Shown: positions 1-8,372 of the stretch, in pieces
Layout of the letters: the number at the start of each line of letters is the position of its first letter
How positions within the stretch are numbered: the stretch's first letter is position 1
Source of the DNA: Brevundimonas sp. LM2
GTDB lineage: Bacteria > Pseudomonadota > Alphaproteobacteria > Caulobacterales > Caulobacteraceae
Direction of reading: 5' to 3'
DNA: 64,000 bases
Assembly (NCBI RefSeq): GCF_002002865.1
Contig: NZ_CP019508.1
Location: forward strand, 868,001 to 932,000
The notes under the pieces: model-generated
Databases searched by the model: none
What the model saw: the letters and a program-made list of their open reading frames with translations, nothing else
What the model was told of the DNA's origin: nothing
Position numbers and translations under genes: made by a program

Positions 1-239
1 GCGCGCTCCGATACGTCCACCTTCACGGGGAAGAGATCGCCGATGAAATGCGTGATGCCCAAATACTCCCAGACGCCGACAGGAGCCGCAGGATCGATCT
101 CGACCATGATGTCGATGTCGCTGTCGGGCCCGGCCTGCCCGCGAGCGACGGACCCGAACAACGCCGCATGCGTCACGCCCTTGAGACGCAGCGCCGCTTC
201 GTTGGCGCGCAGGGTGGCGATGACGGCGTCGCGGGTCAT
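1..239 (-). CDS. Minimal nucleotidyltransferase, MntA-like (partial, runs off left edge)
   Basis: Only the first 79 codons are in the window; the gene reads leftwards off the edge from an ATG at 239. Residues 29-34 are GSVARG and residues 39-43 are DSDID, the glycine-serine turn and paired acidic metal ligands of the Pol-beta-fold minimal nucleotidyltransferases. Known MntA proteins are antitoxins that AMPylate a HepT RNase encoded next to them. Any HepT partner would lie beyond base 1, so the toxin-antitoxin role is inferred, not seen. It could equally be a solitary nucleotidyltransferase. Confidence 0.75.
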   Translation of the reverse strand, partial: MTRDAVIATLRANEAALRLKGVTHAALFGSVARGQAGPDSDIDIMVEIDPAAPVGVWEYLGITHFIGDLFPVKVDVSER

Positions 240-497
240 GGGGGGACTGTAGGTCGGAATTAGACGGGTGGCGAGTGGGCCGCCATCGGCTGGAACCAGG
301 GACTCACCCCAAATTCCAGGCGGATAGTGATCTCACGGTCGCAGTGGTGGGGCGGCTGCGGCGACGCGACGCGCGAGAAAACGCTGCTGGAGAAGCAGGC
401 GGCCGGCGTCACTCGCACGGCCACGCCGGCCCCCCTGTCCTTCGCGCGGAGGAGATTTGGCCGCGGCCAGGCCCCTCCGTAGAAAAGCCGCCCCGGC
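240..497. other. Intergenic, no supported gene
   Basis: The 258 bases between the nucleotidyltransferase start and the end of the EthD gene contain short open frames in both directions, but none has a ribosome binding site, a recognisable product or consistent codon bias. The leftward promoter of the nucleotidyltransferase must lie in the left part. Confidence 0.4.
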
Positions 498-1181
498 TCA
501 GCGCACGAACCGCTCCGAGACCGCCAGCATGGTGACGGCGTGACCGGCCTGGCCGAGGAGCTGGTCGAAGGCGGTCCGATCGGCGTCCACGCCGTCCTGG
601 AACGCCGTCAGGGTGGGCCACCACAACTGACGGGCGCCCAGGAACGGTGCGTCGTCGCTGTGCACCTCGGCGCTCGGCCGGTTCACCGCGTGACGCAGCG
701 CGCCGATCCGCAGGCCGAGCTCGGCGTCGTTCGCGCCCGCCCAGCCGGGATCGCCATCAAGGTGCACGAACTGCAGGAGATGGATGCTGGTCGGCCGCTC
801 CAGCACGTCCCACTGCCGATCGACGTCGGATACGGCGCCGATAGGGGGCCGCGAGACGATCACCTCCTCCTCGGTGATGAAGAAGATGACATTGGGCAGG
901 TCCTGGAACAGCGGCTCGTCGGGGCGGATATTGTCGACGAACAAGGGCTCGTCGACCAGCGCGGCGGCGTCCTTCGGAGAGTCGAACGAGGGCATGGCGA
1001 CGCCGTCGTACTGGTCCTGACCCGGGCCGAGGCGGTCGGTGTCGAACTGGTGTCCTTGGACATAGGTGAGCATGCCGGGGATCTGGCGGCCCAGGGTGCC
1101 GTGCGGGTGGCGCCAGTGGTCATGGAAGCGCTGGCGGTCGATGTCGGGGCGGCGGGGGAGGAGGGCGAAGAAGCGGATCAC
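498..1181 (-). CDS. EthD domain-containing protein (tandem ferredoxin-like fold)
   Basis: 227 residues. The start MIRFFALLPRRPDIDRQRFH followed by a DHWRHPHGTL segment is typical of EthD/dimeric alpha-beta barrel proteins. A second, weaker half begins near residue 130 (TSIHLLQFVHLDGD), so the protein looks like a fused pair of barrels. Family members act as small accessory or ring-modifying proteins in degradation of ethers, polyketides or aromatics; the substrate cannot be told here. It is divergent from an HxlR-type regulator 258 bp away, which is the likely controller and would suggest a response to an electrophile or aromatic signal. Start at ATG 1181. Confidence 0.7.
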   Translation of the reverse strand: MIRFFALLPRRPDIDRQRFHDHWRHPHGTLGRQIPGMLTYVQGHQFDTDRLGPGQDQYDGVAMPSFDSPKDAAALVDEPLFVDNIRPDEPLFQDLPNVIFFITEEEVIVSRPPIGAVSDVDRQWDVLERPTSIHLLQFVHLDGDPGWAGANDAELGLRIGALRHAVNRPSAEVHSDDAPFLGARQLWWPTLTAFQDGVDADRTAFDQLLGQAGHAVTMLAVSERFVR

Positions 1182-1370
1182 GGAAAGGTCCTGACTTTGT
1201 TGAGTCGATTGATTTGATGAGCCTGCGCCTGGCCAAGGATGCCGGCCGGAAGGCTGCGCATCATCGAGGGCGTTACCAAGCGATTCGCCAGATCATCGAG
1301 CCGATGCGGAAGGGTCGAAGCAGGACGTTGGTTGAAGCCATGGCGCGCACTTTCTCGTGGATTAGGACGA

Positions 1371-1422
1371 TAGGTATACGTGTGATACTAAAGCGCAAGA
1401 ACGCACCTAAGATCGCCTAGGT
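1371..1422. promoter_or_regulatory. Candidate operator: two inverted repeats upstream of the HxlR gene
   Basis: Two short dyads lie in the divergent spacer. One is TAGGTAT-N7-ATACTA at 1371-1390 (arms TAGTAT/ATACTA with one inserted base). The other is ACCTA-N8-TAGGT at 1405-1422, ending 17 bases before the ATG at 1440. HxlR proteins are dimeric winged-helix regulators that bind such dyads and commonly control the divergent gene and themselves. Binding is inferred. Confidence 0.4.
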
Positions 1423-1439
1423 ATCTTTGAGGAAACCGC

Positions 1440-1805
1440 ATGTCCGTCTGTCAGCATTTCGATGAAAGCTGTCCTAGTCGTTCGCTGTTCGACAATATCG
1501 CTGACAAGTGGTCGATGATGGTGATCAGCGTGCTGGACGCAGGGCCCATGCGCTTCAATGGTATCAAGCGGCACCTGGAGGGCGTGACGCAGAAGGCGCT
1601 GGCCCAATGCCTGCGGCGGCTGGAACGCAATGGCCTCGTGTCCCGCCGGGTCATCATGACCTCGCCGATCGGGGTCGAATACGCCATCACGCCGCTCGGC
1701 CGCTCGCTGTTGGGTCCGTTTCGAGCCCTCCATGTGTGGACCCTGGAGCATCTGGATGAGGTGGAGCGGGCGCGCCAGGCGTTCGACGGCCGCGCCGCCG
1801 CGTGA
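1440..1805 (+). CDS. HxlR-family winged-helix transcriptional regulator
   Basis: 121 residues, the usual length. N-terminal CQHFDESCPSRSLFDNIADK and then KWSMMVISVLDAGPMRFNGI, with GVTQKALAQCLRRLERNGLV as the recognition helix region, match the HxlR fold. Cysteines at residues 4 and 11 could sense oxidants or electrophiles, as in thiol-based members (YodB type), which is an inference. TGAGGA at 1428-1433 is the ribosome binding site. It is divergent from the EthD gene and probably regulates it. Confidence 0.85.
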   Translation: MSVCQHFDESCPSRSLFDNIADKWSMMVISVLDAGPMRFNGIKRHLEGVTQKALAQCLRRLERNGLVSRRVIMTSPIGVEYAITPLGRSLLGPFRALHVWTLEHLDEVERARQAFDGRAAA

Positions 1806-1837
1806 CCCGAAGAGAGGTCGATCTCGCCTCTCCGTAG

Positions 1838-2090
1838 GGCCGTAGGAGCGACTGGCGACGGGATGAGGGCGCGGAGGGCTGGCTGAGCGCGGAACTGGCG
1901 TCGGTTCTAGGCCAATGGAAGTACGACACCTTCCTACAGGTGGTGCGCAAGACGCGGGTGGCCTGGGCGCCGGGGGGGGCGGTGGCGGCGACCCTATTGC
2001 CGACGTCGTTAAGAGGGTCGAGATCGGTTCGGAGTGCGCGCCCTAAGGTCGCCGATGTCCGGCTGTCGCGCCAACGCGCCAAACGCTGAC
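1838..2090 (+). pseudogene. Possible gene remnant, open frame without a start codon
   Basis: An uninterrupted frame runs from just after a TAG (1835) to TGA 2088-2090 and has coding-like composition (for example EGWLSAELASVLGQWKYDTF near 1877-1936), but no ATG or GTG with a ribosome binding site opens it. It may be the 3' end of a gene lost by deletion when the region was rearranged, or chance. I do not recognise the product. Confidence 0.2.
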
Positions 2091-2093
2091 GCG

Positions 2094-3047
2094 TTAGAAG
2101 CGCGCCCCCCACGTCTCTGGCTCCAGTTTGACCGACGCCTCCAGTGGAGGCGGCAGCACGAACAATCCCGGCGCGGCCGAAAGGTCGTGGAGGCGGTAGA
2201 GGCGCCAGTGGTCGGGTCGCTCCATCGACACCTCGCGCTCGGTGCGGGTCAGCCAGAAGGGGGTGGTGGGGCCGCCGCGGGTGGCCTTAACCTCGATCAG
2301 GCGCTCGGTGCCGGTGGGGTCGAAGCTCTTGATATCGTAGCCGGCACCGTCGCCGCGCTCCTGGCTGGTCCATTCGATGCGGCGGGCGAGGTCGGGGCGG
2401 TCGGCGGCGATCAGGCGGGCGTGTTCGTGGTGGAAGACCTGTTCCTCGCCGAGGCGGCCGAGGGTGCGGTTGGCGTGGTTGCGGGCGGCGGGGTCGTATT
2501 TGCGGACGAGGCGGGCGAGGCCCTCCGGGCGCGGGGTGCGGGGCGGGCCAGGGGGCGGGGCCTCGGTGAGGGTGAGGGCGGGGAAGCCCCCTTCCGGTTC
2601 GAACCGCGAGGCCTTCTCGGCGACTCGAGGGAAGGACCCGGTCGCCCCCTCCGTCACGTCGCCGAAGGGCGACGTGCCACCTCCCCATCGCCCTTCGGCG
2701 ATGGGGAGGAGACGGCTTAGATTGAAGGCCTCGTCCGTCAGGACCGCGGGGTGAGTGTCAAGATGACGGTCGATGGCGTCGAAGATGGCGGCTTGATAGT
2801 TGGCCATCGGGCGGTAGCCGCGCACGTGGGGCAGGCCCAGTTCGGCGGCGACGGCCGAGATGTTCATGTGCTTGAACTCGACCGAACGGTGACTGCGGCC
2901 GGTTCGCTCCATCAGAGCGCGGGCGCGGTGGGCCTTGACGAACGGCTGGCCGGCCGCGTCGAGGGCCAGCATGGCGAACCAGTCGGCGACGATGACGTCG
3001 AGCTCGTCCGCGCTCCAGCCCGTGCCAACCTTGGATTGATCTACCAA
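2094..3047 (-). CDS. DUF3883 domain protein (predicted nuclease-like fold) with in-frame palindromic insert
   Basis: 317 residues if read from TTG 3047, chosen because GAGGAGG lies 6 bases upstream and the protein then begins MVDQSKVGTGWSADELDVIV; the longer frame to 3080 lacks a comparable signal. The C-terminal 110 residues contain GYDIKSFDPTGTERLIEVKA, PFWLTRTE and EVSMERPDHWRLYRL, the pattern of DUF3883, a domain with PD-(D/E)XK-like acidic and lysine residues often found near restriction and defence genes. Residues about 112-134 are encoded by a palindromic half-element, and residues 110-175 are low-complexity, Gly/Pro/Glu rich. No methylase or helicase partner is adjacent, so a defence role is only a possibility. 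Confidence 0.7.
   Translation of the reverse strand: MVDQSKVGTGWSADELDVIVADWFAMLALDAAGQPFVKAHRARALMERTGRSHRSVEFKHMNISAVAAELGLPHVRGYRPMANYQAAIFDAIDRHLDTHPAVLTDEAFNLSRLLPIAEGRWGGGTSPFGDVTEGATGSFPRVAEKASRFEPEGGFPALTLTEAPPPGPPRTPRPEGLARLVRKYDPAARNHANRTLGRLGEEQVFHHEHARLIAADRPDLARRIEWTSQERGDGAGYDIKSFDPTGTERLIEVKATRGGPTTPFWLTRTEREVSMERPDHWRLYRLHDLSAAPGLFVLPPPLEASVKLEPETWGARF
2646..2713. repeat. Half-copy of four-hairpin palindromic element, inside a CDS
   Basis: 68 bases built as CCCCTCCGTC, hairpin (ACGTCGCC 2656-2663 with GGCGACGT 2668-2675), CCACCTCCCC, hairpin (arms CTCCCCATCGCC 2681-2692 and GGCGATGGGGAG 2697-2708), then GGGGAGGAGAC. The segment 11574-11641 has the same 68-base length and the same three skeleton blocks with different hairpin cores. 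Here the element is translated within the DUF3883 protein. Confidence 0.8.
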
Positions 3048-3220
3048 ACGCCGCCTCCTCGCAGAGGTTAGGCTGAACACGCTTCGCTTGACCAGGCGGT
3101 GTCCGTTCGGAAGCGTCGAGTTGTCCGCGCTCGCGCCGATTTCCCCTTTCGCCTCAGGGACCGTGAGGTTTTTCGAAGCGTCGAACTCGCCCGGTATCCC
3201 GGCCCTGCGAGAATGCGCGC

Positions 3221-3937
3221 ATGACCCGAGCCTATGTCGAAGCCCCCGCCACCCATTTCCGGCTGAAGCCCGAGACCTGGGCCATTATCGCCGAGGAATA
3301 CAAGAACGGGGCGACGGCGAAGGATATCGGGGCCAAGTGGAAGGTCGCGCCGTCGTCGGTCTATCGCTACGCCTGCCGAGACGGCTGGACCAAGAAGGGG
3401 ATGGGCGACGCGCGGGCGCGGGCCCATGCGCGGATGGTCGAGGCGGAAGAGGCCTCGGTCCGGTCGATGCAGCCGGTGGGATCGCGGGCGCTGAAGGCCC
3501 TGTTCCAGCCCGCGCCGGCGGACGACCCGGAAGCCACGGACCCCGCCGCCCTGTCGAACGCCGCGACCCTGGCCTCGGGCCGGGCCATGAAGGGGCGGCT
3601 GTGGAACGAGGCGAAGGCCCTGGCCGGGCTGGCGGAGACCTATGCCCGCCTGGCGAAGGGGGCGGAGGCCGCGCGGCTGACGGTCGAGACCATCGACCTG
3701 CCGCTGCTGTTCGACATCCTGGTGACCGACAACGAGGCGGCGCGGGCGCGGTTCGCGCTCTGGGGGGACGGTCCGGAAACGGAGCACTATGCGCTGAGAA
3801 GTCGGTACTGGGAGATCGAGCGGCAGAACAAGGCGGCGTTCAACGACTACGACCTCGACAACACGCGTCGGATCCACGGACTGGAGCGGATGATCCGCGA
3901 CCTGGGCGGCGAGCCTCCGGCCGCGGATGCCGAATGA
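3221..3937 (+). CDS. Helix-turn-helix protein of unknown function
   Basis: 238 residues from ATG 3221. Residues 18-60 (WAIIAEEYKNGATAKDIGAK followed by WKVAPSSVYRYACRDGWTKK) form a homeodomain-like helix-turn-helix similar to those of phage small terminase subunits and resolvase-type DNA binders. The remaining three quarters is helical with no motif I recognise. No large terminase, portal or other phage gene is nearby, so it is better described as an uncharacterised DNA-binding protein. Confidence 0.6.
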   Translation: MTRAYVEAPATHFRLKPETWAIIAEEYKNGATAKDIGAKWKVAPSSVYRYACRDGWTKKGMGDARARAHARMVEAEEASVRSMQPVGSRALKALFQPAPADDPEATDPAALSNAATLASGRAMKGRLWNEAKALAGLAETYARLAKGAEAARLTVETIDLPLLFDILVTDNEAARARFALWGDGPETEHYALRSRYWEIERQNKAAFNDYDLDNTRRIHGLERMIRDLGGEPPAADAE

Positions 3938-4105
3938 GAGGCGGCGCGTGCCCAAGGTAACGGCAGCCGGAAATGGTCAAGACGACCGATGAACTCTCCG
4001 GATCTAAGTGTGAATACATAGATCGTCTCCGAAAAGCCTGGCTGTTCTTTTTTATTCGGAAACGATTTGGGCTCAGGAATACTGAACCTGTATTTCCCGT
4101 TTCGA

Positions 4106-4130
4106 GGAACCATCCGTAGTCTGTGTGGTT
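4106..4130 (+). promoter_or_regulatory. Candidate EcfG-type general stress promoter
   Basis: GGAAC at 4106-4110, 16 bases, then GGTT at 4127-4130, one mismatch from the alphaproteobacterial EcfG/SigT pattern GGAAC-N16/17-CGTT. Transcription would begin near 4136, downstream of the ATG at 4125, which favours ATG 4155 as the response regulator start. An identical-spacing box precedes the hemerythrin gene at 53229. Confidence 0.5.
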
Positions 4131-4154
4131 CAGATCGGGAATCGAGACCACACC

Positions 4155-4562
4155 ATGCCGTTCAGCGGAACGCCCCACGACCCGACAAACCCGACGCACA
4201 GGACGCGAGTCCTGGTCGTCGAGGACGAATGCGTGATCCGAATGGTGGTCTCCGATCATCTGCGCGACGTCGGCTTCCTCGTGACCGAGGCCATGGACGG
4301 CGACGAGGCGATCGCCATCCTGACGTCCGGCCTGTTCATCGACCTGGTCTATACCGATGTGCGGATGCCGGGGGTGGCGGACGGGATGGACGTGCTGCGC
4401 TTCGTGCGGCGCACCCAGCCCGACCTGCCGGTGCTGATGACCTCGGCGCATCTGGAGCCGGCCATCGCCTATTCCGGCGGGGCGTGCGGCTATCTGGCCA
4501 AGCCGACGGAGCCCGAGGCGATCTCGGTGGCGATCCGGGCGGCGCTGGATCTGGCGGCCTGA
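4155..4562 (+). CDS. Single-domain response regulator (CheY-like receiver)
   Basis: 135 residues from ATG 4155. The receiver fold shows the acidic pair in VLVVEDE (residues 19-25), phospho-acceptor Asp68 in YTDVRMPG, a Ser/Thr switch in LMTSAH and the conserved lysine in GYLAKPTEPE. No output domain follows. Single-domain receivers of this type in alphaproteobacteria often work in phosphorelays of the general stress response, which fits the GGAAC-N16-GGTT box upstream. An in-frame ATG at 4125 would add ten residues but lies upstream of the predicted transcription start. No kinase is adjacent. Confidence 0.85.
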   Translation: MPFSGTPHDPTNPTHRTRVLVVEDECVIRMVVSDHLRDVGFLVTEAMDGDEAIAILTSGLFIDLVYTDVRMPGVADGMDVLRFVRRTQPDLPVLMTSAHLEPAIAYSGGACGYLAKPTEPEAISVAIRAALDLAA

Positions 4563-4627
4563 CGAGGCGGCCGGGTCTTCGCGCCTGACGCCTTGACCCG
4601 GGCGGCGAACAGGCCCCTGTGCGCCCC

Positions 4628-4873
4628 ATGGCGACCGAGACCGTATACATCCTGCAGACCTATGTTCAGGGGCGCGGCAACGCCCTGAAGGCCGAGCCCC
4701 AGGTCGGCTGCAAGACGGCCGAGGAGGCGCGCCGCAAGGCCGAGCGCCTGGCGCCGCTCCGGCTGGGCGTGGTGGCCTTCGCGGTCTCGGCGGACACCGA
4801 GATGGGCGATTACGACGAGACGCCGACGATCCTGTTCCGGGCCGGGCGGCTGCCGGAGATGTTCGACCTCTAG
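4628..4873 (+). CDS. Small conserved hypothetical protein
   Basis: 81 residues from ATG 4628 (MATETVYILQTYVQGRGNAL). It appears to be a small alpha-beta protein, with KTAEEARRKAERLAPLRLGV as an amphipathic helix and an acidic ADTEMGDYDETP segment. No signal peptide or membrane segment. It lies convergent with the KDPG aldolase gene and overlaps its stop by 4 bases. I do not recognise a functional family. Confidence 0.6.
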   Translation: MATETVYILQTYVQGRGNALKAEPQVGCKTAEEARRKAERLAPLRLGVVAFAVSADTEMGDYDETPTILFRAGRLPEMFDL

Positions 4874-5541
4874 GCGCGCCGGAAGGCGGCGACGGCGTTG
4901 ACGGTGGCGCGGACCGAGGCCTCGATCCCGGCCCAGTCCCCGGCCCTGACCGCCGCGTCGGTGATCAGTTTGGAACCCATGCCGGCGGCGACGATGCCCG
5001 CGCCGAACCATTTGCCGATGCTGGCCGCGTCGGGGTCGACGCCCCCGGTCGGCATGATCTTGGTCCAGGGCATGGGGCCCATCACGGCCTTGACGAAGTC
5101 CGGGCCGCCGACGCTGGCCCCGGGGAACAGTTTGACGATCTCGCAGCCCAGGGCCTGGGCCTCGCTGATGTCGCGGACCGAGCCGCAGCCGGGGAAGTAG
5201 GCGACCATGCGGCGGTTGCAGACCTGGGCGACCTCGGGGACCAGGGCCGGGGAGACGACGAAGCGGGCGGCGCGGTTGAGGTACAGGGCGGCCGTGCCGG
5301 CATCCAGCACCGAGCCGATGCCCAGGACGATGCCGGGGTCGGTGCGGGCGATCTCGCGGGCGATGTCGGCGAACAGGTCGACGGCGAAGTCGCCCCGGTT
5401 GGTGAACTCGATCACCGGCGCGCCGCCCCGGGCGCAGGCGCGGATGACGTTCAGCGCCACCTCGGGGTCGGCATGGTAGAAGACCGGGCAGACGCCCTGG
5501 GCCTGGAGCGCGGTCAGGACGGAGAGGCGGTCGTGCGGCAT
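4870..5541 (-). CDS. eda: 2-dehydro-3-deoxy-phosphogluconate (KDPG) aldolase
   Basis: 223 residues. Class I aldolase that cleaves KDPG to pyruvate and glyceraldehyde 3-phosphate, the last step of the Entner-Doudoroff pathway used by Caulobacterales for glucose; family members also cleave 4-hydroxy-2-oxoglutarate. Glu45 lies in VIEFTNRG and the Schiff-base Lys137 in EIVKLFPG; the PTGGV phosphate-binding turn is near residue 166. No other Entner-Doudoroff gene is adjacent, so it is a stand-alone unit here. Start ATG 5541. Confidence 0.9.
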   Translation of the reverse strand: MPHDRLSVLTALQAQGVCPVFYHADPEVALNVIRACARGGAPVIEFTNRGDFAVDLFADIAREIARTDPGIVLGIGSVLDAGTAALYLNRAARFVVSPALVPEVAQVCNRRMVAYFPGCGSVRDISEAQALGCEIVKLFPGASVGGPDFVKAVMGPMPWTKIMPTGGVDPDAASIGKWFGAGIVAAGMGSKLITDAAVRAGDWAGIEASVRATVNAVAAFRRA

Positions 5542-5614
5542 GGGACGCTCCAGCTGGGGTGCCCCGAAATCGACTGGGCGCGCCGTGACGTCAAGTGACG
5601 TTGCGTTGCACCGC

Positions 5615-5833
5615 CTATTGCCAGCGCGTGCCGACGCCGCCGCCCTCGTCCCACTCGCCGCCGGCGTCCAGGGCGTCGTCGAAGTCGAGCAGGCGGTCCA
5701 GCAGCAGGCCGGCGACGACGCCCAGCACGGCCACGCCCACCAGGGTGGCGACCGAGCCGAGGCCGATCTTTTCCGAGCGGGTCAGGCGGCGACGGCCGTC
5801 GGCGTCGATGATGCGATCTTTGGCGGGGGCCAT
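5615..5833 (-). CDS. Small single-pass membrane protein downstream of def
   Basis: 72 residues, [10 protein letters not shown] start at 5833. One hydrophobic segment (residues 27-47, SVATLVGVAVLGVVAGLLLD) follows a basic stretch, so the N-terminus is probably cytoplasmic; the tail is Gly/Asp rich. The start overlaps the def stop (TGATG on the minus strand), showing translational coupling. Function unknown. Confidence 0.6.
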   Translation of the reverse strand: MAPAKDRIIDADGRRRLTRSEKIGLGSVATLVGVAVLGVVAGLLLDRLLDFDDALDAGGEWDEGGGVGTRWQ

Positions 5834-6420
5834 CAGGCGTCCTCTCTCAGGCGCATGGTCTTCTTGACCTTGGACATGGCGCGGTCGCGGCGCAGGCGCG
5901 ACAGGTGGTCGATGAACAGGACGCCGTTCAGGTGGTCGAGCTCGTGCTGGAAACAGACGGCGTACAGGCCCTCGATCTCTTCCTCGATGCGGGCACCGGC
6001 GCGGTCCAGATAGGCGACGCGAACGCGGGCCGGGCGCTCGACCTCGTCGAAATATTCGGGGATGGAGAGGCAGCCCTCTTCGTAGCAGAAGGTCTCGTCC
6101 GAGGCCCACAGGACCTCCGGATTGACGAAGAAGCGGGGGTTGGGGACGCGGGGGGTGTCCTCGTTCTCCACTTCGCCCTCGGCAGCGGGCTCGCTGCCCT
6201 CGGGCGCGGGGCCGTCGCCGAGGTCCATGACGACGACGCGCTGCAGCTCGCCGATCTGGACGGCGGCCAGGCCGATGCCGGGAGCGTCGTACATGGTGTC
6301 CAGCATGTCATCCATCAGGGCGCGCACCGCGTCGTCGACGACGGCGACAGGCTTCGACACCTGTTTCAGGATCGCCAGGTCGGGGGCGTTGTCGATGGTC
6401 AGGATGCGTCGGATGGCCAT
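5833..6420 (-). CDS. def: Peptide deformylase
   Basis: 195 residues from ATG 6420 ([10 protein letters not shown]); the frame upstream lacks a domain. Removes the formyl group from nascent protein N-termini. All three signatures are present: [10 protein letters not shown] (residues 48-57), EEGCLSIP with metal ligand Cys117, and QHELDHLNG with His159, Glu160 and His163. Residues 70-92 form an acidic insertion (Glu/Pro/Ala-rich) between the first two motifs that is absent from short enzymes such as that of E. coli. It is coupled to a small membrane protein gene downstream. Confidence 0.93.
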   Translation of the reverse strand: MAIRRILTIDNAPDLAILKQVSKPVAVVDDAVRALMDDMLDTMYDAPGIGLAAVQIGELQRVVVMDLGDGPAPEGSEPAAEGEVENEDTPRVPNPRFFVNPEVLWASDETFCYEEGCLSIPEYFDEVERPARVRVAYLDRAGARIEEEIEGLYAVCFQHELDHLNGVLFIDHLSRLRRDRAMSKVKKTMRLREDA

Positions 6421-6517
6421 GCCCGTCAGGTAGGCGCGAGGGCGGGGAGGGTCAAGTTGGCGCGGGCCTCGCGCGTATGCTGTAGGAGAGCGCATACGGC
6501 GCGAAAGGAGGCCGACC

Positions 6518-6976
6518 ATGACCGATCAACCCACCATCGGCCGCTTCGACGGGCGCGCCCACCTGCTGCCCGTGCGGGTTTATTACGAGGACACCGACTT
6601 CACCGGCCTGGTCTATCACGCCAACTATGTGCGCTATTTCGAGCGGGGGCGGTCGGACTTCCTGCGCGCCATCGGCATCGACCACACCGACCTGCTGGAG
6701 GGGGAGGCCCCGATGGCCTTCGTCATCGCGGCGCTGAACCTGACCTTCCTTCGGCCGGCGCGGATCGACGACGCTTTGGTGGTGCGCACCCTCTACGACA
6801 CGGTGAAGGGCCCTCGCCTGTTGATCTCCCAGACGATCGAGCGGGACGGGCAGGTGCTGTGCCGGGCCGAGGTCACGGCGGTCTGCATCCATCTGGACGG
6901 GCGGCCCCGTCGGCCGACGCGTGCCCTGGTCGAGGCCGTCACGCCGTGGCTGGCGAAGGCCGGCGACGCTGGTTAG
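6518..6976 (+). CDS. ybgC: Tol-Pal-associated acyl-CoA thioesterase YbgC
   Basis: 152 residues, hot-dog fold. The [20 protein letters not shown] motif near residues 23-42 carries the catalytic Asp and the conserved His/Asn of 4-hydroxybenzoyl-CoA-thioesterase-type enzymes. YbgC is encoded first in tol-pal clusters and hydrolyses acyl-CoA or acyl-ACP thioesters at the inner membrane, linked to phospholipid metabolism. AAAGGAGG (6504-6511) precedes ATG 6518. tolQ follows after 154 bp. Confidence 0.92.
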   Translation: MTDQPTIGRFDGRAHLLPVRVYYEDTDFTGLVYHANYVRYFERGRSDFLRAIGIDHTDLLEGEAPMAFVIAALNLTFLRPARIDDALVVRTLYDTVKGPRLLISQTIERDGQVLCRAEVTAVCIHLDGRPRRPTRALVEAVTPWLAKAGDAG

Positions 6977-7130
6977 ACTTCGGCCGGCCCGTGGCGGTCT
7001 CGCCACAAGGTGGCGGTCGTCGGGATTGGGGGCTGGCAAACCGCCCCCGATCCGCTCACTGCCTTAGAACCGCCATCGCCCCTCGCTCGATAGGGCGAAA
7101 GACGCCCCAAGACGCCCAAGGGATTCCCGC

Positions 7131-7916
<786 letters not shown>

Positions 7917-7917
7917 G

Positions 7918-8370
7918 ATGGCCATGGGTGGTGGGGCCGGCGGCGGTCGCGGCCGGGGTCGTCGGCGCGCGCGCCGGCGGCCGTTGAGCGAGATCAACGT
8001 CACGCCGCTGGTGGACGTGATGCTGGTGCTGCTGATCATCTTCATGATCTCGGCCCCGCTGCTGACCGTCGGCGTGCCGGTCGAACTGCCCCAGACCGAG
8101 GCCAGCGCGGTCGAGACCGACCAGCCGCCGGTGACGGTGTCGATCGATCAGGACGGGGCGATCTTCGTGGCACGTGACGAGACCGCCTATGACGCCCTGA
8201 TCGAACGGGTGACGGACGCGGCCGGCGCCACTGAAAAGGCCGAACTGTCGATCTTCGTGCGGGCCGACGGGCGGGCCCCCTATCAGGCGGTGGCGCGGGT
8301 GATGGCGCGGCTGTCGGCGGCGGGCTTCACCAAGCTGAACCTGATCACCGACACGGCCCCGGACGCCTGA
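7918..8370 (+). CDS. tolR: TolR, stator dimer subunit of the Tol-Pal system
   Basis: 150 residues, ExbD/TolR family. After a Gly/Arg-rich cytoplasmic leader (residues 1-25) comes [19 protein letters not shown] with the proton-carrying Asp in [10 protein letters not shown]. The periplasmic domain (residues 50-150) ends at [13 protein letters not shown]. The N-terminal leader is unusually rich in Gly and Arg. Starts one base after tolQ and ends two bases before tolA. Confidence 0.95.
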   Translation: MAMGGGAGGGRGRGRRRARRRPLSEINVTPLVDVMLVLLIIFMISAPLLTVGVPVELPQTEASAVETDQPPVTVSIDQDGAIFVARDETAYDALIERVTDAAGATEKAELSIFVRADGRAPYQAVARVMARLSAAGFTKLNLITDTAPDA

Positions 8371-8372
8371 GG

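Noticed and set aside
3221..3937. Small terminase-like HTH protein as a sign of a prophage
   Set aside because: No other phage gene, attachment site or integrase lies nearby, so a prophage is not supported.
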